Assembly: GCF_014196055.1 (NCBI RefSeq)
Contig: NZ_JACICY010000001.1
Location: 372,001-436,000, forward strand
Length of the DNA stretch: 64,000 nucleotides
Reading direction: 5' to 3'
Source: Novosphingobium hassiacum
GTDB lineage: Bacteria > Pseudomonadota > Alphaproteobacteria > Sphingomonadales > Sphingomonadaceae
Below, in pieces: positions 18,083-26,597 of this stretch (position 1 is the stretch's first letter; each line of letters begins with the position of its first letter). The position numbers and the translations under genes are program-made. The notes beneath the pieces are model-generated. The model made no database searches, was not told the origin of the DNA, and worked only from the letters and a program-made list of their open reading frames with translations.

Positions 18083-19096
18083 CGATTCGCCCGCGTGGAA
18101 CGGCACGATGGTGGTGCCGTTGGCATCGACGGATTCGGGTACGGTGACCGGCACCTTTTCGAGCGAAATCGTGTCGGCGTTGACCGGCAGGCCATAGAAC
18201 GCCGGACCGTTGAGCGAGGCGAAGGCTTCGAACTGGTCGAGTGCGCCTTCATCGTCAAATACGGTGATGTAGCTTTCTAGCGCGAACGGAGCATTGAAGA
18301 TGCCCGCGCAACCGCAGGCGGCTTCCTTGAGGTGCTTGGCGTGGGGCGCTGTATCGGTGCCGAGGAACACGCGCGGAAAACCCGAGGTTGCCAGCTTGCG
18401 CAGCGCGAGGCGGTGTTTCTCGCGCTTGGCCACGGGCAGGCAGAACGCGTGCGGGCGAATGCCGCCGACAAGCATCGCGTTGCGGTTGATGTGGAGGTGC
18501 TGCGGGGTGATCGTGGCGGCGACGGTTTCGCTAGCGCCTGCCACGAACTGCGCGGCCTCTTCTGTCGTGATGTGTTCGAATACGATCTTGAGCGCGGGCA
18601 TCGCGGAGACAAGCGGCAGCAGCGTGCGTTCGATGAACACCGCCTCGCGATCGAAGATATCGACGTGGGCGTCGGTCACCTCGCCGTGGATCAGCAGCGG
18701 CATGCCGATGCGCTGCATGGTCTCGAGCACCGGGTAGATGTTGGCGATATCGGTCACGCCATGGGCCGAACCGGTGGTGGCATGGGCGGGATAGAGCTTG
18801 GCCGCAACGAACGTACCGCTGGCATAGCCGCGTTCGACTTCGGCAGGATCGGTGCCGTCGGTCAGGTAAAGCGTCATCAGCGGAGTGAAGTCGCTGCCCG
18901 CGGGGAGCGCGGCGAGGATGCGGTCGCGATAGGCGGCGACACCTGCGACATCGGTCATCGGCGGATTGAGGTTGGGCATGACGATCGCGCGGGCAAACTG
19001 GCGTGCGGTGTAGGGAACGACGCCTTTCAGCACATCGCCATCGCGCAAGTGCACGTGCCAGTCGTCGGGGCGGCGGATCGTCAAAGTCTGGGTCAT
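18053..19096 (-). CDS. pyrC: Dihydroorotase (class II)
   Basis: PyrC closes carbamoyl-aspartate to dihydroorotate in pyrimidine synthesis. The 347-aa sequence shows the metal-binding DWHVHLRDG near residue 12, the carbamylated lysine in [16 protein letters not shown], histidines in LLIHGEV and IVFEHIT, and the catalytic Asp in FLGTDTAPH. Length and motifs fit the Escherichia coli PyrC type. It is divergent from ygfZ with a 39-base gap, so their promoters must be compact or overlap. Confidence 0.96.
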   Translation of the reverse strand: MTQTLTIRRPDDWHVHLRDGDVLKGVVPYTARQFARAIVMPNLNPPMTDVAGVAAYRDRILAALPAGSDFTPLMTLYLTDGTDPAEVERGYASGTFVAAKLYPAHATTGSAHGVTDIANIYPVLETMQRIGMPLLIHGEVTDAHVDIFDREAVFIERTLLPLVSAMPALKIVFEHITTEEAAQFVAGASETVAATITPQHLHINRNAMLVGGIRPHAFCLPVAKREKHRLALRKLATSGFPRVFLGTDTAPHAKHLKEAACGCAGIFNAPFALESYITVFDDEGALDQFEAFASLNGPAFYGLPVNADTISLEKVPVTVPESVDANGTTIVPFHAGESLGWRLSDGA

Positions 19097-19135
19097 GGCC
19101 CTTCCCTTAGCGACGGCGCCCCCTATGTTCCAGCC

Positions 19136-19861
19136 ATGACCAGACTTTTCGACCGTGCGCTGATCCGCCTTTCACCCCAGGACTCCACCGAGGACGTGCC
19201 CGCGTTCCTGCAGGGGCTGGTCACCAACGATGTAAAGGGCGTGCTGCCGGTGTGGACAGCGCTGCTTTCGCCACAGGGCAAAGTGCTGTTCGACTTCATC
19301 GTCTGGCCCGATGGGGACGGCTTGCTGCTCGATTGCGAGGCGGCGGCAGCGGACGCGCTGGCCAAGCGGCTGACCTTGTACCGGCTGCGGCGTAAGATCG
19401 GCATCGCGCGGGCGGACGAACTCGGCGTGTTCTGGGAGGATCATCCCGGCGACGGCGGCGCGCGCGATCCGCGTCTCTCTGCACTGGGCCAGCGCTGGGT
19501 GGCGGCGGCGGGCGATGCGGACGCGGCGGGAGATTCGGCCTGGCTGGCGCACCGGCTCAAGCTGGGCGTCACCGAAGGTCAGGCCGAGCTGGGCGATGTG
19601 CTCTGGCTCGAATGCAATGCGGTGGACCTGAACGGGGTGAGCTTCACCAAGGGCTGCTATGTGGGCCAGGAGAACACCGCGCGGATGAACTGGCGGCAGA
19701 AGGTCAACCGGCGCTTGCTGGTGGTGCCGTTGGAGCAATCGAACGAGGCGCGGCGGCGTGTGGCCTATCCCGAGCTCGGGTTGGCGGTGGATCACCGGCG
19801 CGTCGAGGATATTCCTGCCGAGCTTGCGCCCGCGTGGATGGATCTCAGCCCTCAGGAGTGA
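19136..19861 (+). CDS. ygfZ: YgfZ/GcvT-like folate-binding Fe-S maintenance protein
   Basis: This 241-aa protein is of the YgfZ family (related to IBA57), which uses tetrahydrofolate to support Fe-S cluster enzymes. The diagnostic [13 protein letters not shown] motif with the conserved cysteine lies near residue 180, and the N-terminal [12 protein letters not shown] segment is typical. The C-terminal domain is short. The ATG at 19136 is the first methionine of the conserved region. The 3' end overlaps the convergent tetR-type gene by 17 bases. Confidence 0.9.
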   Translation: MTRLFDRALIRLSPQDSTEDVPAFLQGLVTNDVKGVLPVWTALLSPQGKVLFDFIVWPDGDGLLLDCEAAAADALAKRLTLYRLRRKIGIARADELGVFWEDHPGDGGARDPRLSALGQRWVAAAGDADAAGDSAWLAHRLKLGVTEGQAELGDVLWLECNAVDLNGVSFTKGCYVGQENTARMNWRQKVNRRLLVVPLEQSNEARRRVAYPELGLAVDHRRVEDIPAELAPAWMDLSPQE

Positions 19862-20432
19862 CAGGCGCGGTCTGCAGGCCTTCGACCAGCATCTTTTCAG
19901 CGCGGTCGCGGGCGGCATCGCGCGGCAGGTCGAGCGCGACGGCAAGCGGACCGCCCATCAGCGCATCGCCCAGCGCCATCAGTACGAGCGCGAGCGTGGC
20001 GCTGCGCTGCGTGTCCGAGCCGTATTCGTCGAGATCGACGACGAGATCGTGAATCGTATCGACGATCGGGTCTAGCGCATCTTCGTTGCCCGAGAGCAGC
20101 ATCCACGAAGCAAGGGCGCCTGCGCCTTCGCGGTCGAACGCATCAAACGTCAGGTCCACCACGTCGCGCGGCTTGCCAATGCCGGAGCGGCTGGCGATCA
20201 CCGCGTCGCGGATCGTAGAACAGATCGTTTCGGCGAGGTGCTTGGCAAGTGCCTTCTGGAGGCCGGAAGCCGAGCCGAAGTGATGCAGCAGGTTGGCGTG
20301 CGTGCGACCGATTCGCCCAGCGACGGCCTTGAGCGTGACCGCCTGCGGACCGGTTTCAACCAGCAGGCTGCGCGCAGCCTCGAGCGCAGCCATGCGGCTT
20401 TCCTCGGGCGAGAGCCGCTTCCTTATTGACAT
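19845..20432 (-). CDS. TetR-family transcriptional regulator
   Basis: This 195-aa repressor-like protein has an N-terminal helix-turn-helix (ALEAARSLLVETGPQAVTLKAVAGRIGRTHANLLHHFGSASGL) and a helical ligand domain. The start is ATG 20432 (MSIRKRLSPEE) or ATG 20462; the first leaves 28 bases to the divergent hydrolase gene, so its binding site would control both. It probably regulates the neighbouring metal-dependent hydrolase. The ligand is unknown. Confidence 0.85.
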   Translation of the reverse strand: MSIRKRLSPEESRMAALEAARSLLVETGPQAVTLKAVAGRIGRTHANLLHHFGSASGLQKALAKHLAETICSTIRDAVIASRSGIGKPRDVVDLTFDAFDREGAGALASWMLLSGNEDALDPIVDTIHDLVVDLDEYGSDTQRSATLALVLMALGDALMGGPLAVALDLPRDAARDRAEKMLVEGLQTAPVTPEG

Positions 20433-20460
20433 TGGTGTAAGCACGCCTAAATTGTCGCTC

Positions 20461-21354
20461 ATGACAGCCATGACCCCTACGATAGCCCTAGAACGCAGCG
20501 CCGCTTCGAGCAAGCCGGTGCCAACGCCCGCCGATCTGACGATCACCATTCGCGACCGCCGCTTCGGCCGCAACGCGCCTCCGGGCCGCTGGTGGTTGAA
20601 CAACGATCCGGTTGCGACCGCCTGGCACAACGCGCTGTCCGCCACCTTTCCACGGGGCGAGGCATTCTTCATCGAATCGGTAAAGGCCCACCGCGATGGC
20701 GCGCCGCCGAAGCTGGAGGCCGAAATTCGCGCCTTCGTGAAGCAGGAAATCAACCACACGCGCGAACATGTGGCGTTCAATCGCATGGCCGAAGCAGCGG
20801 GCTATGACATCGCCAAGATCGACAAGCGCGTCGAGGAAATGCTGGCGCTGACCAAGGACCGCCCGGTGATCGTCAATCTGGCGGCGACGATGGCGCTGGA
20901 GCATTATACCGCGATGATGGCGCACGAATTCCTCGCCAACCCCGCGCACTTTGCCGGGGCAGAACCGGAAACCGCCAACATGTGGCGCTGGCATGCGATC
21001 GAGGAAATCGAGCACAAGGGCGTCGCCTACGACACCTGGCTGCATGCGACGAAGGGCTGGAGCCGGTTCAAGCGGTGGAAGGTCAAGTCGCTGATGATGG
21101 TGATCGTGACCAAGAACTTCTTCACGCACCGCGTCGAGGACACGCTGGACCTGCTCGCGCAGGACGGACTGACCGGGGCGAAGTGGAAGTGGAAGCTGGC
21201 CGCTTACCTGCTGTGGAAGCCGGGCGTTGTGCGCCGCGTATTTCCGGCCTGGGTCAGCTACTTCCTGCCCGGGTTCCATCCCTGGCAGCATGACGATCGC
21301 GCGCTGATCGCGAAGATGGACAGCGAATTTTCCGATGCGGTGATGGCGCGTTGA
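20461..21354 (+). CDS. Metal-dependent hydrolase (PF10118-type)
   Basis: This 297-aa helical protein matches the predicted metal-dependent hydrolase family PF10118, with spaced Glu/His motifs: EINHTREHVAFNRMAE, ALEHYTAMMAHEFL and WRWHAIEEIEHKGVAYD. These resemble di-iron helical bundle ligand sets. The N-terminal DLTITIRDRRFGRNAPPGRW segment is typical. The enzymatic activity is uncharacterised. It is divergent from the TetR-family gene, which probably represses it. Confidence 0.8.
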   Translation: MTAMTPTIALERSAASSKPVPTPADLTITIRDRRFGRNAPPGRWWLNNDPVATAWHNALSATFPRGEAFFIESVKAHRDGAPPKLEAEIRAFVKQEINHTREHVAFNRMAEAAGYDIAKIDKRVEEMLALTKDRPVIVNLAATMALEHYTAMMAHEFLANPAHFAGAEPETANMWRWHAIEEIEHKGVAYDTWLHATKGWSRFKRWKVKSLMMVIVTKNFFTHRVEDTLDLLAQDGLTGAKWKWKLAAYLLWKPGVVRRVFPAWVSYFLPGFHPWQHDDRALIAKMDSEFSDAVMAR

Positions 21355-21369
21355 TTTAACGTCGCAGGC

Positions 21370-21456
21370 CCACCCCCAACCCCTCCCGCAAGCGGGAGGG
21401 GGGAAGACGAAGCCTGTTGTCTGCACCCCTCACGCTTGCGGGAGGGGTCGGGGGTA
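21370..21456. repeat. Inverted pair of family 1 hairpin repeats
   Basis: Two copies of the CCCCTCCCGC-AA-GCGGGAGGGG unit face each other: one at 21370-21401 and a reversed copy, with one base change in the stem, at 21425-21456. They are separated by about 24 bases. The arrangement is that of a REPIN, between two convergent genes. Confidence 0.75.
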
Positions 21457-21467
21457 GACCTTCTTAT

Positions 21468-22034
21468 TCAGGCCGCGCGCAAGGTTCGCATGGCGGCGAT
21501 GCCATCGTCCTGCGGGCCGTCCGAATTCTGCAGCTCGAGCGCGTGGATCACTGTCAGCGCGGCTTCGCGGCGGGCGGCGCTGCGCCCGAGGCGGATTTCG
21601 CCGGTCGGACGGAAGCCGGTCTTGGCCAGCACGCGTGCGGACGCGATGTTATCGACAAAATGGCGTGCGACGATCCGCTTGTGGCCAAGTGTCGGTGCCA
21701 GCGTGAGCAAGGCGCGGACCGCTTCGGTGGCAAAGCCCCTGCCCCAGTGCTGGCGGGCGACCCAGTAGCCGAGCACGCTTTCACCCTCTTCCTGCGCAAG
21801 GCCGACGCAGCCCACCAAGCGCGCCCCGTGCGCGCCGGGGAGCGTGACGAGGAAACTCGGGTGGCGGATGCCCTGCGGGCTTGCGGCGAACGCCTGCGCG
21901 TCGCTGGGGCGATAGGGCCACGGCTCGCGCAGCAAGTTGCAGACGATCGACTCGTCATCGATCAGGGCGTGAAGCTCGGCCCAGTCCTCGGGCCAACCAG
22001 GCCGCAGGAACAGCCTTTCGCTGCGAATGAACAT
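21468..22034 (-). CDS. GNAT-family N-acetyltransferase (RimJ/RimL-like)
   Basis: This 188-aa acetyltransferase begins MFIRSERLFLRPGWPEDW, the usual start of the RimJ/RimL-like branch. It shows the acetyl-CoA binding motif RQHWGRGFATEAVRALL and the NIASARVLAKTGFRPTGE segment. The ATG at 22034 is preferred over an upstream frame start at 22091. The substrate could be a ribosomal protein N-terminus or a small amine; this cannot be told from sequence. Confidence 0.83.
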   Translation of the reverse strand: MFIRSERLFLRPGWPEDWAELHALIDDESIVCNLLREPWPYRPSDAQAFAASPQGIRHPSFLVTLPGAHGARLVGCVGLAQEEGESVLGYWVARQHWGRGFATEAVRALLTLAPTLGHKRIVARHFVDNIASARVLAKTGFRPTGEIRLGRSAARREAALTVIHALELQNSDGPQDDGIAAMRTLRAA

Positions 22035-22151
22035 ATATGTCTCCGTCTCGGCGGTGCCCTCCAGCGCGGCCCTAGGCCTCTGAAGTGACAACAGTATTGC
22101 GCGAGGGAGACATGAAAAGAGGGAGACGGGCGGGGCCCTCTCCCTCTATCG

Positions 22152-22191
22152 GCCGGTCCTGAAACCGGCGGGGCCACCCATCAGGATGGCC
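22152..22191. terminator. Hairpins downstream of rpmA
   Basis: Two stems follow the rplU-rpmA unit on the minus strand: GCCGGT/ACCGGC around 22152-22169 and GGCCA/TGGCC around 22172-22191. There is no clear U-tract, so termination is only a suggestion. Confidence 0.35.
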
Positions 22192-22206
22192 CTATGCAGA
22201 CCATCG

Positions 22207-22476
22207 TTATTCTGCGGCTTGCGCCATAACGTCGACCGACACGTACTTGCGATCAAGCTTGCCACCGTGGAAGCGCACGCGACCTTCGGCCAGCGCAAAC
22301 AGGGTGTGATCCTTGCCGATGCCGACGTTGGCGCCCGGATAGACGCGCGTGCCGCGCTGGCGGATGATGATGTTGCCGCCGATCACTTCCTGACCGCCGA
22401 ACTTCTTTACGCCGAGGCGGCGGCCTGCTGAGTCGCGACCGTTGCGCGAAGAGCCGCCTGCTTTCTTATGTGCCAT
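22207..22476 (-). CDS. rpmA: 50S ribosomal protein L27
   Basis: This 89-aa ribosomal protein starts directly with [20 protein letters not shown], so it has no cleavable N-terminal extension. It contains the conserved [25 protein letters not shown] core. L27 contacts the P-site tRNA end at the peptidyl-transferase centre. It lies 24 bases downstream of rplU, the standard pairing. Confidence 0.98.
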   Translation of the reverse strand: MAHKKAGGSSRNGRDSAGRRLGVKKFGGQEVIGGNIIIRQRGTRVYPGANVGIGKDHTLFALAEGRVRFHGGKLDRKYVSVDVMAQAAE

Positions 22477-22500
22477 ATCGAATTACTCCGAATTGTTCGC

Positions 22501-22797
22501 TTAGGCGACCGACAGGATGCGCAGCAGGGTAAGCTGCTGGCGGTGACCGTTCTTGCGACGGTAGTTGTGACGGCGACGCTTCTTGAAAACGATCACCTTC
22601 TCAGACTTCGCCTGCGCGATGATCTCGGCCGAAACCGTGATCGAACCGATGTCAGCGAGCGAATCGCCTTCACCAGCAAGAAGAATGTCACCCAGCGTGA
22701 TCTTGTCGCCGGCTTCACCCGCCAGCTTCTCGACCGCGATCTTGTCTCCGGCGGCAACCCGATACTGCTTGCCGCCCGTGCGCACGATTGCGAACAT
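22501..22797 (-). CDS. rplU: 50S ribosomal protein L21
   Basis: This 98-aa ribosomal protein begins [20 protein letters not shown] and contains [20 protein letters not shown], the basic rRNA-binding stretch of L21. The start at 22797 is the conserved one; a frame from 22818 is an artefact. It is the first gene of rplU-rpmA. The 244 bases upstream hold no gene and must carry the promoter. Confidence 0.98.
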   Translation of the reverse strand: MFAIVRTGGKQYRVAAGDKIAVEKLAGEAGDKITLGDILLAGEGDSLADIGSITVSAEIIAQAKSEKVIVFKKRRRHNYRRKNGHRQQLTLLRILSVA

Positions 22798-23041
22798 GGT
22801 TTCTACTATCCGTTCCAAATGCCCAGGTTACCCGAGGCGATCCACTTGAGGCACCCTAAGCCTGCGAATCGCTGACAACGGGTAACGCACCGTTTCCCCG
22901 CACGAATGCAGGGTCCCGGAAAGAACGGCGCGGATAATCCACGACCTGCGTTCTGTCAACGTGCAAGATGCGGCACCGGTGCCCAGACTCTCGCACGAAC
23001 CCGGCACTGGCACGACCGCACAGCCATGCTATGGCGCGAGC

Positions 23042-23569
23042 ATGGTAAAATGCAATTCCCGTCTCGCCCTGATAGCGACGGCAAGCTGCGCCCTGATGCT
23101 GGGCGGGTGTTCGGATCGTGGGGACTATCCCTCGCTGGCGCGGCGTCCGGCCGAAGACGTCTATGCGAACGCCCGCGCTGCGCAAACTCCCGCTGCCCAG
23201 CCGCCGGGGGTGAGCGCGGGATTGACCAGCAAGTTGGCCGCCCTGCTCGCGACTGCGCGCAAGGCGCATGAGAGCTTCGTCGCACGCCAGCCTGCAGCGA
23301 CGCGTGCGGTGAGTGCGGCATCGGGAGCGGCCAAGGGCACCGAGGCGTGGTCGGTGGCGTCTGTGGCGGTCGCAGGGCTCGAATCGGCGCGGTCCGAGGT
23401 GGGGTTGCCGCTGGCGGATCTCGACCGGCTGGAAGTGGAAGCGAGCAATCGCGTGGCCGACGGGGCCGACGCCGACTTCAAAGCGGTGCGCGAGACCCGC
23501 GCGCAAGTTGAAGCACTGACGACCAGTGAAAGCGACGTGATCGATTCGCTGCTTGGGCGGCTGCGGTAA
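23042..23569 (+). CDS. Hypothetical lipoprotein
   Basis: This 175-aa protein starts MVKCNSRLALIATASCALMLGGC, a clear lipoprotein signal with the acylated cysteine at residue 23. The mature part is Ala/Glu-rich and helical (LATARKAHESFVARQ, EVEASNRVADGADADFKAV) without a known domain. It is divergent from rplU and convergent with moaE. The function is unknown. Confidence 0.7.
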   Translation: MVKCNSRLALIATASCALMLGGCSDRGDYPSLARRPAEDVYANARAAQTPAAQPPGVSAGLTSKLAALLATARKAHESFVARQPAATRAVSAASGAAKGTEAWSVASVAVAGLESARSEVGLPLADLDRLEVEASNRVADGADADFKAVRETRAQVEALTTSESDVIDSLLGRLR

Positions 23570-23653
23570 CTGCCGCCCCTCGCCCCCAACTACCCACTCC
23601 CAAGCCACCCACCTACGCTCGACACGAACCGGGCAGAGGGATTTACATGAGGT

Positions 23654-24094
23654 TCACCGCCACCGTTCGAGATCCTCGTGATCTTCGGGGCGCGGCTCGA
23701 TCCAGCGCCAGCCTGTGGCGGTCTTTTCGCGCTTCCAGAACCAGCTTTCGCTCTTGAGGTGGTCCATCGCGAAATCGGCGGCGGCAAAGGCGTCGCGGCG
23801 GTGGCGCGCGGCGGCGGCGACTAGCACGATCGGATCGCCGGGGTGCATCACGCCGTGGCGGTGGACGATCAGCAGTCCGTCGAGCGGCCAGCGCAATTGG
23901 GTGATGCGCGCAAGATCAGTCATGCCCGGCAAGGTCATCGGGCCGTAGTGCTTGAGTTCCAGCGCCTCGACCCCGCCGCCTTCGCGGACCTGGCCGAGAA
24001 AGGTCACGATGCCGCCCGATGTGGCATAGCGCGCGTTGAACGCGGCGATCTCGGCGACCGGATCGAGCGCCGTTTCAAGCCGGACGTCGGCCAT
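23654..24094 (-). CDS. moaE: Molybdopterin synthase catalytic subunit
   Basis: MoaE uses the MoaD thiocarboxylate to convert precursor Z (cPMP) to molybdopterin. The 146-aa protein has the family motifs GGIVTFLGQVRE, LELKHYGPMT, IVHRHGVMHPGD and the C-terminal FWKREKTATGWRWIE with the active lysine. It lies 54 bases downstream of moaD; a tandem duplication fills that gap. Confidence 0.95.
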   Translation of the reverse strand: MADVRLETALDPVAEIAAFNARYATSGGIVTFLGQVREGGGVEALELKHYGPMTLPGMTDLARITQLRWPLDGLLIVHRHGVMHPGDPIVLVAAAARHRRDAFAAADFAMDHLKSESWFWKREKTATGWRWIEPRPEDHEDLERWR

Positions 24095-24100
24095 CGCTTA

Positions 24101-24165
24101 CCCCCGCTGAATCTGTCATCTGTCAGCCTCCGCTGAATCTGTCATCTGTCAGCCTCCGCTGACGG
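24101..24165. repeat. 26-bp tandem duplication of the moaD 3' end
   Basis: The unit CCTCCGCTGAATCTGTCATC plus TGTCAG is present as 24101-24126 (one base changed) and 24127-24152, followed by the first ten bases again at 24153. On the minus strand each unit repeats the Ser-Gly-Gly-stop coding end of moaD, so a GGAGG and an ATG lie in each copy ahead of moaE. Confidence 0.85.
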
Positions 24166-24385
24166 GCGGCAGGAATGCCAGTTCGTCGCCCTCGCGCAGC
24201 GTGACGCCGCCCATGTCGGTGATCAGGCTGCCATTAAGCGCCATGCGGACCTTTTCGCCGAGCAGTTCGATGGCGAGTGCGCGGTCGAGCGTGGCGAGGA
24301 TCTGTTCGACCGGGCCGGGCGCGACTGTCAATTCGGCGGTGCCCGCGATGTCTTCGAGCTTGCCCAGAAATACCAGTCTGGGCAC
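24149..24385 (-). CDS. moaD: Molybdopterin synthase sulfur carrier subunit
   Basis: MoaD is the ubiquitin-like sulfur carrier that is thiocarboxylated at its C-terminal glycine and donates sulfur within MoaE2MoaD2. The 78-aa protein ends FLPPVSGG, the required Gly-Gly tail, after LREGDELAFLPP. It starts two bases after the moaA stop, so it is co-transcribed with moaA and moaE. Its last codons are the template of the tandem repeat. Confidence 0.93.
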   Translation of the reverse strand: MPRLVFLGKLEDIAGTAELTVAPGPVEQILATLDRALAIELLGEKVRMALNGSLITDMGGVTLREGDELAFLPPVSGG

Positions 24386-24386
24386 G

Positions 24387-25406
24387 TCAGCCGCCTGTGG
24401 TGGACATGTGACGCGAAACAGCGGGCGCGCCGCCGGGGCTGTCGATCACGAAAGAATGGCGTTCCTGCTTTTCGCCCATCGCGCGGGCGAACGCGGTGGC
24501 CAGTTGTTCGTCCGGGTTATCGGAGCGAAGCGCGGCGCGCAGGTCCACCCGGCCCTCACCGCCCAGGCACATGTAGAGCTGGCCGGTGGCGGTGACGCGG
24601 ATGCGGTTGCAGCCTTCGCAGAAGTTGCCGGTCAGCGGCGTGATGAAGCCGAGGCGACCGCCGGTTTCAGCGATATCGACGTAGCGCGCCGGGCCGCCCG
24701 AGTTCGCATCGCTGCGGGTCAGTGTCCAGCGTTGTTCGAGATCGCGGCGGACCGCGTCGAGCGGGAGGTAGTGATCGAAGCGGTCCCCCTCGACTTCGCC
24801 GAGCGGCATGACCTCGATCAGGGTCACATCATGGCCCTGCCCGTGCGCCCATTCGATCAGCGATGGCAGCGTGGCCTCGTTGATATCCTTGAGCGCGACG
24901 GCGTTGATCTTGACCTTGAGCCCTGCAGCCTTGGCAGCGGCGATGCCTTCGAGCACCTGCGGCAGCATGTCGCGGCGCGAGAGTTTGGCAAAGGTGGCGC
25001 GGTCGAGCGTGTCGAGCGAGACGTTGATGCGGCGGACGCCTGCTGCGGCCAGATCGTCGGCGAATTCGGCAAGGCGCGTGCCGTTGGTGGTCAGCGTCAG
25101 CTCTTCAAGGCCATCCCCCAGTTTGCGGCCCAGTGCCTGTACCAGCTGGATCATGTCGCGCCGCACCAGCGGTTCGCCGCCGGTCAGCCGGATCTTGCGC
25201 ACGCCGCGTTCGATAAAGGCGAGCGCGAGGCGCTGCATTTCCTCGAGCGTCAGGACTTCGGCGCGTGGCAGGAATTCCATACGCTCGGGCATGCAATAGG
25301 CGCAGCGCAAGTCGCAGCGGTCGGTGACGGACAAGCGCAGATAGGTGATTCGCCGCGCAAAACGGTCGATCAGGGGCGCATTGGCCTTCGGAAAAGCGCT
25401 GGTCAC
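24387..25406 (-). CDS. moaA: GTP 3',8-cyclase MoaA
   Basis: MoaA is the radical-SAM enzyme that starts molybdenum cofactor synthesis from GTP. The 339-aa protein carries the N-terminal cluster motif [11 protein letters not shown], the SAM-binding [11 protein letters not shown], the second cluster ligands [10 protein letters not shown] with a later cysteine in YMCLGGEG, and the C-terminal Gly-Gly. It overlaps the upstream SDR gene by four bases and precedes moaD by one base. Confidence 0.97.
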   Translation of the reverse strand: MTSAFPKANAPLIDRFARRITYLRLSVTDRCDLRCAYCMPERMEFLPRAEVLTLEEMQRLALAFIERGVRKIRLTGGEPLVRRDMIQLVQALGRKLGDGLEELTLTTNGTRLAEFADDLAAAGVRRINVSLDTLDRATFAKLSRRDMLPQVLEGIAAAKAAGLKVKINAVALKDINEATLPSLIEWAHGQGHDVTLIEVMPLGEVEGDRFDHYLPLDAVRRDLEQRWTLTRSDANSGGPARYVDIAETGGRLGFITPLTGNFCEGCNRIRVTATGQLYMCLGGEGRVDLRAALRSDNPDEQLATAFARAMGEKQERHSFVIDSPGGAPAVSRHMSTTGG

Positions 25407-26167
25407 TTCTCCATGTATACGAAGTCGCGGGGGTAAGATTCAAGGTTTGCGCCCGCATCGACGAAAATAGTCTGGCCCGTGACAGATCGGGCGGTTGCCA
25501 GGTAATGCACTGCGTCGGCGATTTCGTCGGCACCGGGAAGGCGATTGAGCGGCATGATCTGTTCGAGGCGGTGCCACTGCGCCGCGTCGTAATCCGATGT
25601 CGGCAGGATCAGCCCGGGCGCAACGCCATTGATCCGCACGCGCGGGGCCATCGCGCGGGCGAGCGTGCGCACAGATGCGTGCAGCGCCTGCTTGGACAGG
25701 GTGTAGCTGATCTGGTCGGGCACCGGGTTCATCACCCGCTGATCGAGGATGTTGACCACGCTGCCGGTGCGCTCGCCCAGCGCCTCGGCAAAGGCACGGG
25801 TCAGCAGCATCGGCGCGAACAGGTTGACGCGGAAATGCTGCTCGAGCTCTTCGGCGGTGATCGTCTCGGCACGGTCGTCGTGAAACAACGAGGCGGAATT
25901 GACCAGCAGTTCGGGCGGGCGACCCGCCGCCTCGCCGACTTCAGCGAGCAGGCGCGTGGCAAAAGCAGGATCGTCGAGATCGCCTGCGACGGGGTGGACC
26001 ACCGCACCCAGCCATTCGAGCTGCGCCTTGAATTCGGTGTCGAACGAACCTTCGTGATGGGCGTGGAGAGCGAGGTCCCAGCCCTCACTGCCAAGTTTGC
26101 GCGCGATCGCGCCGCCGATCCGCCGCCACCCGCCGGTGATCAGCGCCAGCGGGCGCGCACCCGCCAT
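25403..26167 (-). CDS. Short-chain dehydrogenase, possibly FolM-like pteridine reductase
   Basis: This 254-aa SDR has the NAD(P)-binding [16 protein letters not shown], a VNSASLF strand (NNAG equivalent) and the catalytic YTLSKQA. The RRIG version of the glycine motif and the immediate linkage to folB point to the FolM/PTR1 pterin reductase branch. That role is an inference. It sits between folB (1-base overlap) and moaA (4-base overlap), both pterin-pathway genes. Confidence 0.75.
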   Translation of the reverse strand: MAGARPLALITGGWRRIGGAIARKLGSEGWDLALHAHHEGSFDTEFKAQLEWLGAVVHPVAGDLDDPAFATRLLAEVGEAAGRPPELLVNSASLFHDDRAETITAEELEQHFRVNLFAPMLLTRAFAEALGERTGSVVNILDQRVMNPVPDQISYTLSKQALHASVRTLARAMAPRVRINGVAPGLILPTSDYDAAQWHRLEQIMPLNRLPGADEIADAVHYLATARSVTGQTIFVDAGANLESYPRDFVYMEK

Positions 26168-26541
26168 CAGGCGCGCCGCTCGCGCTTGAGCGTGATGCCG
26201 ATTTCCTCACCGTTCTCGCTGATGGCGAGCTTGACGATCTTTACTTCGGCCCAGATCACCCGGTCATCCTGCAGGAACAGCGTTTCACAGATATGGTCTG
26301 CCACAGCTTCGATCAGCTTGAAATGCACCCCCTCGGGCAGGCCTTCGCTCGCCGCGAACTTGAGGTCCATGTAGTTCTTGCTGGCCGACAGCGGGCAATC
26401 GGGCGTGTAGCGATCGCGCACCTTGTACCCCACGCGCATCGAAATGCGTAAGGGTTGCGGCCGCCCGGTCTCTTCCGAGTAGATCCCGGTGAGAACGTCA
26501 GTTTCCAGATTGGCGACTTCGAGGATCAGGGTGTCGGACAC
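26167..26541 (-). CDS. folB: Dihydroneopterin aldolase
   Basis: FolB cleaves dihydroneopterin in folate synthesis. The 124-aa protein shows TDVLTGIYSEETGRPQPLRI near the N-terminus and the FKLIEAVADHICETLF segment with the conserved Glu. Its TGA overlaps the start codon of the SDR gene. The fold fits the compact T-fold family; length is normal. Confidence 0.85.
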   Translation of the reverse strand: MSDTLILEVANLETDVLTGIYSEETGRPQPLRISMRVGYKVRDRYTPDCPLSASKNYMDLKFAASEGLPEGVHFKLIEAVADHICETLFLQDDRVIWAEVKIVKLAISENGEEIGITLKRERRA

Positions 26542-26597
26542 GGGTCATGCCTTCGCATTGCTATGCGGGCGAGTCCATCGGGACCCACGCCGAAGAT

